Shown piece after piece: positions 1 to 6,895 of a stretch of 9,210 nucleotides of DNA (the stretch's first letter is position 1; each line of letters starts with the position of its first letter). Under the pieces are notes generated by a model. It was not told the DNA's origin and did not search any database. It saw only the letters and a list, made by a program, of their open reading frames with translations. The DNA is taken from the NCBI GenBank assembly GCA_022709485.1, contig JAKLIS010000030.1, positions 1 through 9,210 of the forward strand, given 5' to 3'. Source of the stretch: Elusimicrobiota bacterium. Lineage in GTDB: Bacteria > Elusimicrobiota > Elusimicrobia > F11. Position numbers and translations under genes: made by a program.

Positions 1-1
1 T

Positions 2-640
2 TTGTCCATCGAGACCACCGGGGGTTATTTGGGGGTGGCTCTTCTGGATTTTGATCCGGCCGTAGGAGATTCCCGGGTCATTCGAAGTTTTTTTTTCCCT
101 TGCTTCGAAAAACAGTCGGATTCGCTGGTGCCTTCTATAATTAAAATTTTGAAGGTGGCGCGTTTAAAGAAGGAAGCCATTGGACTTGTCGCGGTGGACG
201 CCGGGCCGGGGAGTTTTACCGGGATTCGCGTGGGACTGACCACCGCCCGAACCATCGGCCAGACGCTTCAAATCCCGGTCGTGGCCGTGAGCCGTTTGGA
301 GGCGATGAGCTGGCCCCTTCTTCAAAGCGGAAAGCCGCTCGTGGGGGCCAAACTAAATGCTTTACCGGGTGAAATTTATTTCGCGGTTTATTCCTCTAAG
401 GGGCCTGTGAGGACGCCCGCTTGGATGAGCGGAGCGGAGTTTCAAAAGGCCGTAAAGAAACTGAAAGGCCGGAAGGTCGTATGGGTCATGGATGAAAAAC
501 CCCCTCATCCTTCCATCATCGGAAAACTGGCCATTCTTAAGTTTTCAAAGGAAAAAAACAAAAGGAAATTTGATTTTGAAAGGGCCCTTCCTTTATATCT
601 GCAGCCCAGCTGGGCCGAACGAGAAAAAAGGGGAGAATGA
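2..640 (+). CDS. tsaB: TsaB, tRNA t6A-synthesis subunit (5' end cut by window)
   Basis: TsaB is the inactive partner of TsaD in the complex that, with TsaE and TsaC, makes N6-threonylcarbamoyladenosine at position 37 of ANN-reading tRNAs in the cytoplasm. The visible frame opens with LSIETTGGYLGVAL, which matches the family's first strand (usually M-x-I-L-A-I-D-T). The true start therefore lies a few codons before base 1, and the TTG at base 2 is an internal Leu codon. The family hallmark GPGSFTGIRVGL is present around residues 68-79. The segment ending GEIYFAVY corresponds to the strand that reads GEVYWAEY in E. coli, and the C-terminus ALPLYLQPSW matches the family's usual ending. About 212 residues are visible against a usual 220-230, so little is missing. 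The stop overlaps the rimI start, a common pairing in bacteria. Identification is firm; only the start is unknown. Confidence 0.93.
   Translation: MSIETTGGYLGVALLDFDPAVGDSRVIRSFFFPCFEKQSDSLVPSIIKILKVARLKKEAIGLVAVDAGPGSFTGIRVGLTTARTIGQTLQIPVVAVSRLEAMSWPLLQSGKPLVGAKLNALPGEIYFAVYSSKGPVRTPAWMSGAEFQKAVKKLKGRKVVWVMDEKPPHPSIIGKLAILKFSKEKNKRKFDFERALPLYLQPSWAEREKRGE
629..635 (+). promoter_or_regulatory. Ribosome binding site for rimI
   Basis: AGGGGAG lies inside the end of tsaB. Its spacing (1 nt to the ATG at 637, 4 nt to the ATG at 640) slightly favours the second ATG, giving a TGATG stop/start overlap. Confidence 0.55.
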
Positions 641-1077
641 TGCCGGCTCTTCGTCCGTTAAAGCCGGAAGACGTGGAAGTATTGGCCGAGTGGGAAAAAA
701 AACAACGCCCCTATCCATGGTCCAAAAAGAATTTTCTGGACACTTTTCATTCGGATCGGCATTTTATTTTGGTGTGGGAAGTTGTTATGGGGCCGCGGGG
801 TTTTGTGGCCATCCAAAAAACCGATGGCGAGGCGTACATCCTGAATATTATGATTGATCCCCTTCATCAGAAAAAAGGATGGGGGACTCAACTGCTTAAG
901 ATGGCGTTGGATTGGTGCCGGGAAAATCAGGTGAAAATCGTGAAGCTGGATGTGGACGCGCAAAATTTTCCCGCGATTAATATTTATCAAAAGGCCGGAT
1001 TTCGGATTGATGGAGCCCGGCCAAACGCCTATCCCCGGGGTGAAACAGGGTATGTTATGACAAAAAATCTTGATTAA
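637..1077 (+). CDS. rimI: RimI-type ribosomal-protein N-acetyltransferase (GNAT)
   Basis: This GNAT-fold enzyme is expected to transfer acetyl from acetyl-CoA to a protein N-terminal amine (ribosomal protein S18 in enterobacteria). The 146 residues match E. coli RimI (148). Visible features are the early PWS motif (27-29), the strand ILNIMIDP (68-75), the acetyl-CoA pyrophosphate loop QKKGWG (78-83), Asn110 and the IYQKAGF helix with Tyr117, which aligns with the catalytic Tyr115 of E. coli. The residue aligning with the catalytic Glu103 is Asp105 (LDV instead of LEV), the following Arg is Asp107, and one of the paired C-terminal tyrosines is Ala131. Fold and family are clear; substrate identity is less so. 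Two consecutive ATGs exist (637 and 640). The AGGGGAG at 629-635 sits only 1 nt before the first and 4 nt before the second, so 640 may be the real start. Translation is probably coupled to tsaB. Confidence 0.9.
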   Translation: MMPALRPLKPEDVEVLAEWEKKQRPYPWSKKNFLDTFHSDRHFILVWEVVMGPRGFVAIQKTDGEAYILNIMIDPLHQKKGWGTQLLKMALDWCRENQVKIVKLDVDAQNFPAINIYQKAGFRIDGARPNAYPRGETGYVMTKNLD

Positions 1078-1080
1078 TTT

Positions 1081-1086
1081 GAGAGG
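1081..1086 (+). promoter_or_regulatory. Ribosome binding site that sets the TPR-protein start
   Basis: GAGAGG lies 7 nt before the ATG at 1094. The frame is also open from an ATG at 1070 that overlaps the end of rimI, but that start would put eight extra residues (MINLRGFY) before a typical signal peptide. The site therefore favours 1094. Confidence 0.7.
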
Positions 1087-1093
1087 CTTTTAC

Positions 1094-3265
1094 ATGCAAA
1101 AACAAATTTTTATTTTTTTCGGGGCGATCCTTTTTATGGCGGGAACTTCCCGCGCCGCCACCAGCGAGCGAGCCGGTGATTCCTATCAGCTCTACTTACG
1201 GGCCCTGGTTTATGCCGCTCAAGGCAATCTGGATTTGTCTCAAGAATTTCTTAAAAAAGCGGCGGAGTTAACGCCGGACAACGCCTTTCTCATGGCGGCG
1301 GCCGCTGAAAACGCTTTTCGGCTCGGTCAGTACGCCGAAGCCTCCAAATTCATCAAGAAATCTTTAGAACTTGATCCGGAGAAATCGAGGAATTTTGTGT
1401 TGGCCGGCCAAATTTATTGGGCCCAAGGCGACACCAAGGGCGCGGAAGAGATGCTCAAAAAAGCGGTGGATCTGTCTCCCGATGAGGCGGAGCCTTTGAT
1501 CTATTTGGCCATGGCCGTGGCCCCAAAGGACCCTCATCGCGCCATAAAGCTTTATGAGGGATATTTGAACAAACATCCCGGAGAAGTGGAGCTTCGAGAT
1601 CGAGTCGCTCAGTTGTATCAAAGTTTGGGGGAGATCGAAAAAGCCAAAGCCTCCTGGGATAAGGTACTGGAATGGTCTCCTGAAAACATGAAAGCGCATT
1701 TGGCTCTGGCTCAAATTGCCGAGGTCGACTCCGATACGGCCACCGCGATCTCTCATTATGAGGCGGTGTTAACCCAGGATCCACAAAATCTTCCGCTCCT
1801 TTTGAGAATCGGCGAATTGCGCTACCGAACCGATTCCATGAGCGAGGCCCATGCGCTTTTTTCTAAAGCGCATGCCATCGCGCCGGACAGCGTTTCCGCG
1901 AGTTTCTGGCTGGCGCTTCTGAGCGAATACCGCGGCGATTGGACCGAAGCCATACGGCTTTTGGAGCAGGTTCGGGCCAAAAGCAACGATCCGGGGGTTA
2001 TGCTTCGGCTTTCCTATTATTATTCCCAATCCCATCAGCAGAAAAAAGCCGTCAATATTTTAGAAGAACTCCTCAAATCAGATCCCAATAATGCCGATTT
2101 TATGACCTACCTTGCCATGGCTTATGAGGAAGGGAAAGAGTTTAAAAAAGCAGAGAAAATGCTTCTAAAGCTGAGTGAATTAAAACCTTCCGATCCGGAA
2201 ATAATATTTCATCTCGCCACTCTCTACGACAAGATGGGTCAATTTGAAAAAACCGAATCCATGCTTAAAAAAGCGCTGGAGATAAAGCCGGATTACGCTA
2301 TGGCGCTCAATTATTTGGGTTATACCTACGCGGACAGAATTATGAAATTGGACGAAGCTGAAAAGATGCTCAATCACGCCGTGAGTTTGAGCCCTGAAAA
2401 CGGAGCTTATCTGGATTCATTGGGTTGGCTCTACTACCGGCGAGGAAAATACAAACAAGCTGAGGATTTGTTGAAACAAGCGGTGATTCAGTCCGACGAT
2501 CCCTTGATTTGGGACCATTTGGGACAGGTTCAAGTGGCCAATTCCCAACCTCAGGAAGCCGTGATTTCTTTTGACGAATCCCTCCGGCTTGATCCAAAGC
2601 AGAAAAAAGTGGCCGAAAAAATTCAAACCATTATGCGGGAAATGCCGGACAAAGACAAAATCGGACTTTTTGCCTTGCGGGCCGGAGGGGCTTATCGGAG
2701 TTTAAAGACGCTGGAGGGGTTGATGGATTTAAAGCTCTGTTCTCAAAAACCCTGTTATGGAACCAAAGTTCAATTTTCATATAAGCGGGGAGAGGAACTG
2801 CGCGCGGAAATTCCGGGTCCTCTCTCGGGACCCATGCTAATTCTGGTAAAAACTCCCGGGAAAGATCCGGAGTACGGCGCCATCCATCCTTTGTTTCAAT
2901 CTTTTGAGCCATTGGTGAAGCGGGCTTTTTCTGATTTGGAAGAAATATTGACGGGAGATTTATTTCTTGGTCTGGAAACTGACGCCCTGGCCGAAACGGT
3001 TCAAAAAAAGGGTTCCGGCCTCATTGCCAAATCGGGCACCAATGAAGTGACCTTTAACTCCGATGGGCTTCCGAAAAAAATTATTTGGAAAGACCTAGGC
3101 TTCACATCAATGGAGTTTATTTCGTTTCGTGACATGGGTTTTGTTCAGATGCCCAAAGAGCTGAAATGGAAAGACGGAAAAACCGGCTTTGAACTCAAAT
3201 TTAAATTTCTCTCTCCTGTTATTCAATTAGCTCCTCTTCCATCCGGCAAAAATGAAGAAAATTAA
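1094..3265 (+). CDS. Secreted TPR protein with C-terminal LolA/LolB-like domain
   Basis: With the start at 1094 the protein has 723 residues. Residues 1-21 form a signal peptide (short basic start, hydrophobic IFIFFGAILFMAG, cleavage after TSRA). No lipobox cysteine is present, so it should be a soluble periplasmic or exported protein. From about residue 29 to 510 there are roughly thirteen 34-residue TPR units, each with the usual G/A and P positions (for example SLELDP, KALEIKPDYA, LDSLGWLYYRRGKYKQAEDLL). The last ~180 residues lack TPR and are rich in beta strands. Segments such as LKTLEGLMDLKL, then a stretch like 'rRAEIPGPLSGPMLIL', then GLPKKIIW and QMPKELKW resemble LolA/LolB/DUF4292 lipoprotein-sorting domains. 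Cys549 and Cys554 (CX4C) could form a disulfide there. It overlaps ispE by 14 nt. In gammaproteobacteria a TPR gene and lolB sit beside ispE, so the context supports a lipoprotein or outer-membrane role. The domain call is by pattern only. Confidence 0.75.
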   Translation: MQKQIFIFFGAILFMAGTSRAATSERAGDSYQLYLRALVYAAQGNLDLSQEFLKKAAELTPDNAFLMAAAAENAFRLGQYAEASKFIKKSLELDPEKSRNFVLAGQIYWAQGDTKGAEEMLKKAVDLSPDEAEPLIYLAMAVAPKDPHRAIKLYEGYLNKHPGEVELRDRVAQLYQSLGEIEKAKASWDKVLEWSPENMKAHLALAQIAEVDSDTATAISHYEAVLTQDPQNLPLLLRIGELRYRTDSMSEAHALFSKAHAIAPDSVSASFWLALLSEYRGDWTEAIRLLEQVRAKSNDPGVMLRLSYYYSQSHQQKKAVNILEELLKSDPNNADFMTYLAMAYEEGKEFKKAEKMLLKLSELKPSDPEIIFHLATLYDKMGQFEKTESMLKKALEIKPDYAMALNYLGYTYADRIMKLDEAEKMLNHAVSLSPENGAYLDSLGWLYYRRGKYKQAEDLLKQAVIQSDDPLIWDHLGQVQVANSQPQEAVISFDESLRLDPKQKKVAEKIQTIMREMPDKDKIGLFALRAGGAYRSLKTLEGLMDLKLCSQKPCYGTKVQFSYKRGEELRAEIPGPLSGPMLILVKTPGKDPEYGAIHPLFQSFEPLVKRAFSDLEEILTGDLFLGLETDALAETVQKKGSGLIAKSGTNEVTFNSDGLPKKIIWKDLGFTSMEFISFRDMGFVQMPKELKWKDGKTGFELKFKFLSPVIQLAPLPSGKNEEN

Positions 3266-4154
3266 ATCCCTTCGCCTTCGCGCCCGGGCAAAAATTAATT
3301 TATGGCTGTTTATCGGCCCGCGGGACAAATCCGGCTTTCACCCTTTGTCCACGGTTTTCCAGGAAATCGAACTTAACGACACTTTAATTTTCAAATTAAA
3401 CGGCCTTTCTAAAACTCGACTTACGGTCACTCCGCCCATTTTACCCGCCGGATCCGATAACCTGGTTATTCGGGCTCTGGACCTTTTACGCCAGAGGCTC
3501 AAAATCCAGAATGGATTAGACGTGGAGCTCCTAAAGCGCATACCAATAGGCGCGGGGCTGGGCGGCGGGTCCTCTGACGCGGCCTGCGCCTTATGGGGCG
3601 GATGGATTTTGTGGAAAAATGGCCTTTCCGACTTCAATAATCGCCAAAGAAAGGTACCTGCTCACCTGTTGGATTGTGCCCGGCAATTGGGGTCCGATGT
3701 TCCTTTCTTTCTTCAAGGAGGAAGGGCATACGGGGAAGGGCGGGGGGACCTTTTGACTCCGTTCCCGACTGGATCGAAGCGGTGGCTCATTTTGGTTTAT
3801 CCCCGCGTTCACGTTTCCACAAAAGAGGCTTACAAGCTTTTGGACAAAGCGAGAAGCCAGGGAAGATTGCTTTTCAAGAAAAGTGGTAAAGGAAAGGGAA
3901 ATCTTTCCCACCCTACGTTTCACCCGTGGGGAGGGGCGGGGGAGGGGAATGATTTTGAACCAGTGATATTTAAAAAATTCCCTGAAATCATAAAGGTTAA
4001 ACGGGCTCTTCATGAGGCGGGTTGTTCACCTGTTCAAATGTCGGGTTCCGGTTCCTCTGTTTTTGGATTTGTGACGTCTCGGAAGGCGGGAGAAAATGTC
4101 CGTCGCGCTTTGTCCCGTTATTCATGGGACGTGTATCTCACCCGGTCGGTTTAG
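3252..4154 (+). CDS. ispE: 4-diphosphocytidyl-2-C-methyl-D-erythritol kinase
   Basis: IspE phosphorylates the 2-hydroxyl of CDP-methylerythritol with ATP, the fourth step of the cytoplasmic MEP isoprenoid pathway. All GHMP-kinase landmarks are present: AKINLWL (13-19) with the catalytic Lys14; the substrate loop GFHPLST (28-34); the ATP-binding glycine loop IPIGAGLGGGSSDAA (97-111); LGSDVPFF (146-153) with the catalytic Asp149; and MSGSGSSVFGF (263-273). The length of 300 is slightly above the usual 280-290. The excess falls in a Lys/Gly-rich stretch (about 199-233) between the YKLLD helix and NDFEP, where families vary; that stretch is coded by unusual G-run DNA. The start overlaps the TPR gene by 14 nt and has no strong ribosome site, so translational coupling is likely. 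No alternative start fits before the AKINL motif. Confidence 0.97.
   Translation: MKKIKSLRLRARAKINLWLFIGPRDKSGFHPLSTVFQEIELNDTLIFKLNGLSKTRLTVTPPILPAGSDNLVIRALDLLRQRLKIQNGLDVELLKRIPIGAGLGGGSSDAACALWGGWILWKNGLSDFNNRQRKVPAHLLDCARQLGSDVPFFLQGGRAYGEGRGDLLTPFPTGSKRWLILVYPRVHVSTKEAYKLLDKARSQGRLLFKKSGKGKGNLSHPTFHPWGGAGEGNDFEPVIFKKFPEIIKVKRALHEAGCSPVQMSGSGSSVFGFVTSRKAGENVRRALSRYSWDVYLTRSV
3724..3747 (+). other. Putative G-quadruplex motif in ispE (upstream one)
   Basis: Four runs of three or more G lie on the coding strand: 3724-3726, 3732-3735, 3738-3740 and 3742-3747, separated by 5, 2 and 1 nt. It codes for the conserved GRAYGEGRGD segment, so amino-acid constraint alone may explain it. Confidence 0.45.
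3896..3909. repeat. Short perfect inverted repeat in ispE
   Basis: GGGAAA (3896-3901) and TTTCCC (3904-3909) are exact reverse complements separated by TC. The loop is too short for a good RNA hairpin, but the site would be a near-palindrome in DNA. It sits in the variable ispE segment, 18 nt before the G-run cluster. Confidence 0.4.
3928..3947 (+). other. Strong putative G-quadruplex motif in ispE
   Basis: Four runs of G (4, 4, 5 and 4 long, at 3928-3931, 3933-3936, 3938-3942 and 3944-3947) are separated by single nucleotides A, C and A. Runs of four or more with 1-nt loops are the pattern expected to fold most stably. It is on the coding strand, so it would also be present in the mRNA. It codes for WGGAGEG just before the NDFEP motif, in the poorly conserved part of the enzyme. 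Confidence 0.65.
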
Positions 4155-4175
4155 TAAAATCCACCCTCTTCTTTT

Positions 4176-4247
4176 TGGGGCGTAGCCAAGCGGTAAGGCA
4201 CGGGCCTTTGGAGCCCGCACGCGATGGTTCGAATCCATCCGCCCCAG
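4176..4247 (+). tRNA. tRNA-Gln (anticodon UUG)
   Basis: The 72-nt gene folds into a full cloverleaf: acceptor TGGGGCG/CGCCCCA (4176-4182 with 4240-4246), D stem GCC/GGC (4185-4187 with 4197-4199), anticodon stem CGGGC/GCCCG (4201-4205 with 4213-4217), a seven-base loop CTTTGGA with anticodon TTG at 4208-4210, variable loop CACGC, and T arm GATGG/CCATC around TTCGAAT. The discriminator is G4247 and CCA is not encoded. The weak U1-A72 pair and G73 are typical glutamine identity elements. It starts 21 nt after the ispE stop, so it is probably transcribed with ispE and then processed out. Similar ispE-tRNA-Gln adjacency is known in other bacteria. Confidence 0.96.
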
Positions 4248-4388
4248 TTCGACTTTGCAGGTTTCGCAAAAGGTTTTTGCCCGTCTTCTAATTGCGGGAT
4301 ACCGGCCAATGCCCTCAGTTTTAGCCTCCCTTGTTGGTGCGGTTTTTTATCGGTAAATTTTTTTCATTAGAATAAATAGAGCCATCCA
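4248..4388. other. Convergent intergenic region
   Basis: This 141-nt gap separates the two converging operons. I see one short inverted repeat, GCAAAA (4266-4271) with TTTTGC (4275-4280), followed by a poor pyrimidine tract (CCGTCTTCT). The T-rich stretches at 4342-4347 and 4359-4366 have no stable stem in front of them on either strand. No coding sequence, promoter or clear terminator is supported. Any termination here is weak, bidirectional or Rho-dependent. Confidence 0.5.
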
Positions 4389-5843
4389 TTATGGGGCGAT
4401 GGGCGGTTGTTTTCCTACCTTCGCAACTTTTCGTATTCCTTTTTTCTCCATTCTACCCCAGCTACCTTGGTTAAAAAGGTAGTCCCATAACCCAAGGCAG
4501 CGAAAGAAAGCCACCATTTGCCGATATCCTAAGTTTTCGATCACGGCCACAAAAACTAATTTGGCCAGGTCTGAAAATTTTTGGTATCGCCGGAATGAAA
4601 TTTCCTCAAGGATCAACGCACTCAGGGAATTGGCTACCCCCAACGCCACCGAAGCTGCCAAAAAGGCGATGGCAAACAGTTTATTGATGAGCCCGAAATA
4701 TAGTCCGATCGCTGTAAAAAAATATCCGCCAAATTCTAGAAGGCTTCCCCATCCTTCAAAGATGTAAAAGAAAGGGATCCCGACCGTGCCCAATCTCCCG
4801 TATTTTTTCCTAAAAAACATGTGCTTGTATTTGGCCAAAACCTGGAGCAATCCTTTTTGCCAGCGACGTCTTTGACGGGATAGTACGGACATTGTTTCCG
4901 GAACCTCTGTCCAGCAAACGGGGTCGCCGATGAAAAGAATTTTGTAGGGGACATTTTGTTTGATTCTGTTTTCATGAAAAGCCAAAACCAACTCCATGTC
5001 TTCTCCTACTGATCCCACATGATACCCTCCCACCTCGAGAGCGATATCCCGGCGGAAAAGACCAAACGCCCCCGAAATAATCAGATTGGCATTGATGGCC
5101 GATAACCCCGTCCGTCCCGCCAGAAAAGCCCGCAAATACTCCACCACCTGGAAATTCGGCAGACATTTTTTACTTAAGGCCGGAACCTTCACCACGCCGT
5201 CCTCAACTTCACACCCATTGAGGATGCGGACAATGCCCCCCACGGCCACCACTTCAGAGGGGTTCTCGATAATGGGTCGAGCGATACGGAGCAGTGAATC
5301 CGGTTCCAAAAGAACATCTCCATCCACAGCCAGAAAAAATTCATATTTAGCGCAGTTAATCCCCACGTTTAAAGCATCTGATTTCCCACCGTTTTCTTTA
5401 TCAATCACGCGGAGCTTGGGATATTGGAGCGAATAATATCCGCAACGCACGGGCTTGGTTTTAAGGTGATTCTTTTGAAATTGATGGTTAGGCAGCATGT
5501 CGAATTCTCTGATGACATGTTCCAAGGTTTGATCTGTTGACCCGTCATTAATGAGAATCACCTCATAAATTGGGTATTGAACATGCAGAATGTTCTTGAG
5601 CGTTGCCACCACGTTATTTTCCTCATTATAGACGGGGATCAGAATCGATATGGGTGGGGCCATAAAATCGGTTAACAACAAATCATAGTCGCTGTATTCG
5701 CGTTTCCTAAGATAATGCTTGATTTCCCGGGCGGACAGAAGAATGAAATAAAGATAAATCAAGTTGAGGAACAAAAAATAGAGAATAATAATTCCCTCAA
5801 AAAACTGAGAAAAAATGGTTACAAATAAAATAAATCCTTTCAT
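4389..5843 (-). CDS. Membrane family 2 glycosyltransferase, processive type
   Basis: A polysaccharide-synthase-like GT2 enzyme of 484 residues. Residues 4-36 form one or two N-terminal helices followed by a basic stretch, which places the catalytic domain in the cytoplasm. Catalytic motifs in order: ISILIPVYNEENN (65-77), NDGSTD (99-104, nucleotide binding), NGGKSDALN (151-159), the metal-binding DGD (174-176), GED (280-282, the general-base motif) and QRRRW (324-328), the QxxRW signature of processive enzymes such as cellulose, hyaluronan and poly-GlcNAc synthases. About two hydrophobic segments follow (roughly 345-410), then the conserved-looking ENLGYRQ near residue 440. There is no PilZ domain, so direct c-di-GMP binding as in BcsA is not evident. 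The sugar cannot be told. The ATG overlaps the HEAT gene's stop (ATGA), and the ribosome site is weak, so translation is probably coupled. It is the last gene of the operon. Confidence 0.9.
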   Translation of the reverse strand: MKGFILFVTIFSQFFEGIIILYFLFLNLIYLYFILLSAREIKHYLRKREYSDYDLLLTDFMAPPISILIPVYNEENNVVATLKNILHVQYPIYEVILINDGSTDQTLEHVIREFDMLPNHQFQKNHLKTKPVRCGYYSLQYPKLRVIDKENGGKSDALNVGINCAKYEFFLAVDGDVLLEPDSLLRIARPIIENPSEVVAVGGIVRILNGCEVEDGVVKVPALSKKCLPNFQVVEYLRAFLAGRTGLSAINANLIISGAFGLFRRDIALEVGGYHVGSVGEDMELVLAFHENRIKQNVPYKILFIGDPVCWTEVPETMSVLSRQRRRWQKGLLQVLAKYKHMFFRKKYGRLGTVGIPFFYIFEGWGSLLEFGGYFFTAIGLYFGLINKLFAIAFLAASVALGVANSLSALILEEISFRRYQKFSDLAKLVFVAVIENLGYRQMVAFFRCLGLWDYLFNQGSWGRMEKKGIRKVAKVGKQPPIAP

Positions 5844-6895
5844 ATCTTGATGATATCCCGAATGAGACTTGAAAGATCGGCGTCAACGTGCTCAAGTTCC
5901 TGGAATAAGATTTCTCGACCGGCTCGACCGGCCAAAGGCAAGTTTCGCGCTGCGTTGTAGCGTACAGTCCAAGATTCATCGCGTAGAGAATTCTTCAATA
6001 GTGTAATGGTCGCGGGATCCCGAAATTGGCCCAGTGTTTCCACGGCTTGGGCCCGGATAGTCTCGTTTGGATCAGATAGGACCTTCATCAGAATCGGCAG
6101 AGACGAAGGTGACCTAATAGCGCCCACACTTCGAATGGCGGCCAATCGGGCTTGTTCGTCTGGTTCATTAAGCATCAAGGGATGAATATGGATGAGCGAT
6201 TCCAGCGAATGGAGTTGACCAAGAACATTTAAGGCGAGCCCCCGTTGTTTTGGCTCAGGTGAGTAAATAAGCCCCGTGAGATAGGGAATGGCCTTAACGC
6301 CGAATAGAGCGATGATGGATGCGTAGCGGCCGATATAGATCGGTGAGTCCTTTTGAATGAGGTGAAATAAATGGGGAAGTGCGGAGACCGCACCTATACG
6401 CGCCATGGCCCGAAAAGCGATGAACTGTAATTCGCTTCTTCCCGACAAAAGAAATGTTTCAATAAAAGGGGCCACCCGCTCATCCCCGAGAAGGCCCAGC
6501 CTCTCCAGGTAAATACATTGGGCAATGCTGGAGGTCGCCTTCTTCGCCAAATTCACATTGACGGCGGTGAGCCCCAAATCAGCCGCCAGCAATTTGGCTC
6601 TTTGGGTTAGAGGGCCTTTGAATCGCCTGATGATATCGATGAGAAGATTTTCCAGAATGAGGCGATCCCCAGCGAAGCGCCACCTTAAACCCTGTCGGCA
6701 ATCAATTTGTTGATTTCCGATCCATTCAGTGAGAATCGATTCATAATGATTTTTTCGTTTCTTGCGCCAATTCGCGCGCAAGCGAGCTTGCACTTTGTAG
6801 AAGAAAAGGAATAGAACCATCGTTAAAACGATGGTCAAGAGGGATATGCAAAAAATGATTATCCAGTTGAGAGGAACTTGAAGAGAGGAACTCAT
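5840..6895 (-). CDS. Membrane-anchored HEAT-repeat protein
   Basis: About 351 residues. One hydrophobic helix (about 10-33) precedes a strongly basic run (RLRANWRKKRKNHY), so the rest should be cytoplasmic. From about residue 90 to the end there are paired-helix repeats of roughly 30 residues with the HEAT/PBS-lyase pattern. The clearest are in the C-terminal half: RLAAIRSVGAI, IRAQAVETLGQFRD, VRYNAARNLPLAG, each preceded by a D/P turn such as SDPNE. No catalytic residues are visible, so the role is likely protein binding, with the glycosyltransferase next to it as the obvious partner (inference). The frame can also begin with GTG at 6898. I chose the ATG at 6895 because the AGGGGG at 6905-6900 is 4 nt before it and only 1 nt before the GTG. 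The start overlaps the response-regulator stop as TGATG. Confidence 0.82.
   Translation of the reverse strand: MSSSLQVPLNWIIIFCISLLTIVLTMVLFLFFYKVQARLRANWRKKRKNHYESILTEWIGNQQIDCRQGLRWRFAGDRLILENLLIDIIRRFKGPLTQRAKLLAADLGLTAVNVNLAKKATSSIAQCIYLERLGLLGDERVAPFIETFLLSGRSELQFIAFRAMARIGAVSALPHLFHLIQKDSPIYIGRYASIIALFGVKAIPYLTGLIYSPEPKQRGLALNVLGQLHSLESLIHIHPLMLNEPDEQARLAAIRSVGAIRSPSSLPILMKVLSDPNETIRAQAVETLGQFRDPATITLLKNSLRDESWTVRYNAARNLPLAGRAGREILFQELEHVDADLSSLIRDIIKI

Noticed and set aside
2..4. TTG at base 2 as the tsaB start codon
   Set aside because: The family's N-terminal strand begins a few residues earlier, so this is an internal Leu codon of a gene cut by the window edge.
492..857. Open frame over the tsaB-rimI junction in another frame
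   Set aside because: Both overlapped genes carry clear family motifs and this frame has none.
1070..1093. ATG at 1070 as the start of the TPR protein
   Set aside because: It adds eight residues before a clean signal peptide and lacks a good ribosome site; the ATG at 1094 has GAGAGG at the right distance.
1094..3265. Tandem DNA repeats or a CRISPR-like array
   Set aside because: The periodicity is at protein level (34-residue TPR units) with divergent DNA; no direct repeats with spacers are seen anywhere in the window.
3591..4013. Minus-strand open frame inside ispE
   Set aside because: Its low-complexity Pro/Arg/Ser content is what the complement of a G-rich gene gives; no motif or ribosome site supports it.
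4266..4280. Inverted repeat GCAAAA/TTTTGC as a Rho-independent terminator after tRNA-Gln
   Set aside because: The stem is only six mostly A-T pairs with a 3-nt loop and is not followed by a real T run, so it is described but not called a terminator.
4022..4291. Open frame running through the end of ispE and across the tRNA
   Set aside because: It overlaps the conserved MSGSGSSVFGF motif in another frame and crosses the whole tRNA-Gln gene; it has no recognisable domain.
4389..5843. Cellulose synthase (bcsA) assignment for the GT2 gene
   Set aside because: No PilZ domain, too few membrane segments and no bcsB/bcsC-like neighbours; QxxRW alone does not define the sugar.
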